A DNA stretch of 15,728 nucleotides from Elusimicrobia bacterium UBA6262 (GTDB taxonomy: Bacteria; CAYTYR01; UBA6262), in the NCBI GenBank assembly GCA_002441095.1, contig DJVG01000029.1, positions 1 to 15,728 of the forward strand, given 5' to 3'. Under the pieces are notes generated by a model. The model was not told where the DNA came from. It ran no database searches and worked only from the letters and a program-made list of their open reading frames with translations. Shown here piece after piece: positions 14,215 to 15,728 of this stretch (the stretch's first letter is position 1; each line of letters starts with the position of its first letter). The position numbers and the translations under genes were made by a program.

Positions 14215-15551
14215 AGAAGTTACTTTCTGTCTTGATATTAACTATCCTGCTGGGGCAGCCGGCGATCCTGGCCGCAGCCAATGCTCCGACTAAGACGGTT
14301 TTTTCCAATGGCCTGACGCTCATCCATCTATATGAGCAATCCAGCGAAGTAGTAGCGATGAACCTGTTCATTAAAGCCGGCGCTTTTAGCGAAGATGAAA
14401 ACCAGGCCGGCATAGCCAATTTTATCCAGCAACTTCTATACAAAGGGACAGATACACGTTCCGCAAAACAGATCGCTTTAGAGACAGAATCGCTTGGCAC
14501 TAGCATTAGTGGTTCCTGCGATGAGGATTATGCGCTGGTCAGCGCCACTGTTTTTAAGAACTTTTTTGTACCGCTCAGCAATGTGTTTTTTGACTGTGTT
14601 TTGAATCCATCTTTTCCCCAAGAAGAAGTTGAAAAAGAAAAGGCCAACATATTAGCCGCTTTCCGGACCCGGGAAGATTCCATTTTTACGGTCTCTCTTG
14701 ATCTGCTGCATGAAAAGATGTATAGCGAACATCCTTATCATAAACCGGTGATCGGATATAAAAAGACAATACAGAATATTACCCGGAATCAGATCATGGC
14801 TTTTTATGAGGAGTATTACCGTTCGGAAAACATGATCCTGGTCATAGTCGGCAATATAGACAAAAAAAGCATCATTAAACTGCTGGAAGGGTATTTTCCG
14901 GCACTGTCAGAAGAGTCTTTTGCCATGCCGGCCTTGCGCGCTGCGCCGGCCACGCCAAAACGTTTTGATATCCAGGAAGTGACTAACGAGACCAAGTTTA
15001 AACAAGCTTACTTAATGTATGGGTACCTGGTGCCATCCGTAGCTTCCCAGGATTACCCGGTCTTAAAAGTTATTTCCACACTGCTGGGCGGGGGAATGAA
15101 TTCCCGCCTTTTTGTCAATTTGCGGGAACAGCAGGGATTAGCCTATGAGCTGGATTCTTTTTACCCATCGCGTCTTTTTACCAGTACGCTGTGCCTGTAT
15201 CTCGGATTAAGCGTGTTTAACCTGGATCAGGCGCAAGGATCCATCATGAAGGAAATTGACACGCTGAAAACCGTCCCGGTCCCGGAAGAGGAATTAAACA
15301 GCGTTAAAACATACCTGGCCGGCCAATACCTGCTGAGCCGCCAAACTAACCAGAGTATCGCTTTTTACCTGGGCTTTTATGAGCTCTTACAAAAAGGATA
15401 CGAATACGACAGCCAATACCTGGCTGACTTAAAAGCAGTCTCGGCTAAAGATATCACCCGGGTTGCCAACGCTTATCTCAACAATAATAACTTAACCAAA
15501 ATCCAGCTACTTCCACCCTTAGAATCATATTCTGGAGGAACTAGTGACTAA
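14211..15551 (+). CDS. M16 family peptidase-like protein, inactive partner subunit
   Basis: The 446-residue product aligns along its length with the previous protein but has lost the active site. Where the partner has HFIEH, this one reads N70-F-I-Q73-Q74 (NFIQQLLYKGT), and the distal Glu position is Ala (ANILAAFRTR, about A149/A150). The R/Y region NSRLFVNLREQQGLAYEL is kept. Such catalytic/non-catalytic pairs form heterodimers in mitochondrial processing peptidase and in some bacterial M16 pairs, where the inactive subunit helps close over and bind substrate. A signal peptide (KKLLSVLILTILLGQPAILAA) indicates export. The start is TTG at 14211, overlapping the upstream TGA; a G-rich ribosome binding site (about 14198-14204) lies before it, and no other start gives a signal peptide. 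Its end overlaps the next gene by eight bases. Confidence 0.92.
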   Translation: MKKLLSVLILTILLGQPAILAAANAPTKTVFSNGLTLIHLYEQSSEVVAMNLFIKAGAFSEDENQAGIANFIQQLLYKGTDTRSAKQIALETESLGTSISGSCDEDYALVSATVFKNFFVPLSNVFFDCVLNPSFPQEEVEKEKANILAAFRTREDSIFTVSLDLLHEKMYSEHPYHKPVIGYKKTIQNITRNQIMAFYEEYYRSENMILVIVGNIDKKSIIKLLEGYFPALSEESFAMPALRAAPATPKRFDIQEVTNETKFKQAYLMYGYLVPSVASQDYPVLKVISTLLGGGMNSRLFVNLREQQGLAYELDSFYPSRLFTSTLCLYLGLSVFNLDQAQGSIMKEIDTLKTVPVPEEELNSVKTYLAGQYLLSRQTNQSIAFYLGFYELLQKGYEYDSQYLADLKAVSAKDITRVANAYLNNNNLTKIQLLPPLESYSGGTSD

Positions 15552-15728
15552 GAAAATTATCTTGGCCTTGCTATGTATTGTTCTTATTGGCGGAGCGGTT
15601 TTTTACTATCTGGAAAACCACAACAACAGATCAGTTGTGCCGAAGCTGCCGGTAGATACTGAGCCAGCATACGGAGACAGCATTATTTACGGCTCCATTG
15701 GAGAGCCGAGTATTTTAAATCCGATCCT
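15544..15728 (+). CDS. Peptide/oligopeptide ABC transporter substrate-binding protein, N-terminal part
   Basis: Only 61 codons lie in the window. The frame starts at GTG 15544, which has GGAGG (15534-15538) five bases upstream and overlaps the end of the preceding gene. Residues about 3-22 form a hydrophobic signal or anchor sequence (KKIILALLCIVLIGGAVFYY) with no lipobox cysteine at a fitting position. From residue 49 the sequence DSIIYGSIGEPSILNPI matches the start of the mature family 5 extracellular solute-binding proteins (DppA/OppA-like), which capture peptides for ABC import. Its position after the M16 pair suggests that peptides cut outside the membrane are taken up. Permease and ATPase genes would be expected downstream, outside the window. 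Confidence 0.85.
   Translation, partial: MTKKIILALLCIVLIGGAVFYYLENHNNRSVVPKLPVDTEPAYGDSIIYGSIGEPSILNPI

Overview
The window is a chromosomal segment of an uncultured-type bacterium and looks like a metagenome-assembled genome. Every gene I can support lies on the + strand. They are mostly housekeeping genes packed tightly, with several start/stop overlaps. Sec-type signal peptides, a paired M16 peptidase module, bacterial SppA and sigma70-like promoters point to a bacterium. The gene mix and the odd repeat-filled spacers resemble what is seen in poorly cultured candidate phyla, but I cannot name a phylum from the sequence alone.

Layout. Bases 1-852 are the 3' end of carB (carbamoyl-phosphate synthase large subunit). 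Then come alaS (938-3565), a membrane-anchored TIM-barrel protein resembling glycoside hydrolases (3599-5551) and dtd (5564-6004). A second block holds a 53-residue coiled-coil-like protein (6144-6305), sppA, a Yip1-like membrane protein and a PflX-like radical SAM protein (6337-8800). A consensus-like promoter (8846-8874) opens a third block: a Memo-family protein, a galT-type nucleotidyltransferase, a MarC-family membrane protein and an NAD(P)HX epimerase (8895-12053). Next is a separate gene (12183-12668) that I read as a free-standing GatE/AspRS-type GAD domain with a histone-H1-like lysine tail. It is followed by a terminator (12803-12831). A strong promoter (12846-12874), placed so close that the mRNA may be leaderless, then drives two M16 peptidase-family genes (one catalytic, one with a dead active site) and the start of a peptide ABC transporter binding protein (15544 to the window edge).

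Functional links. alaS and dtd are near neighbours, and DTD is known to clear glycine wrongly charged on tRNA-Ala. The radical SAM and Memo genes echo the known Memo/AMMECR1/radical SAM association, but no AMMECR1 gene is present here. The M16 pair fits a secreted or periplasmic heterodimer of MPP type, and the following peptide-binding protein suggests peptide breakdown and uptake.

The two most unusual signals are (1) the GAD-plus-lysine-tail protein and (2) phased 7-base repeats in four intergenic spacers, each with its own heptamer. In two of them, at 854-924 and 6014-6129, the heptads run in one direction and then in inverted orientation, giving a large potential hairpin. A third potential hairpin, with weaker periodicity, lies at 12056-12148.
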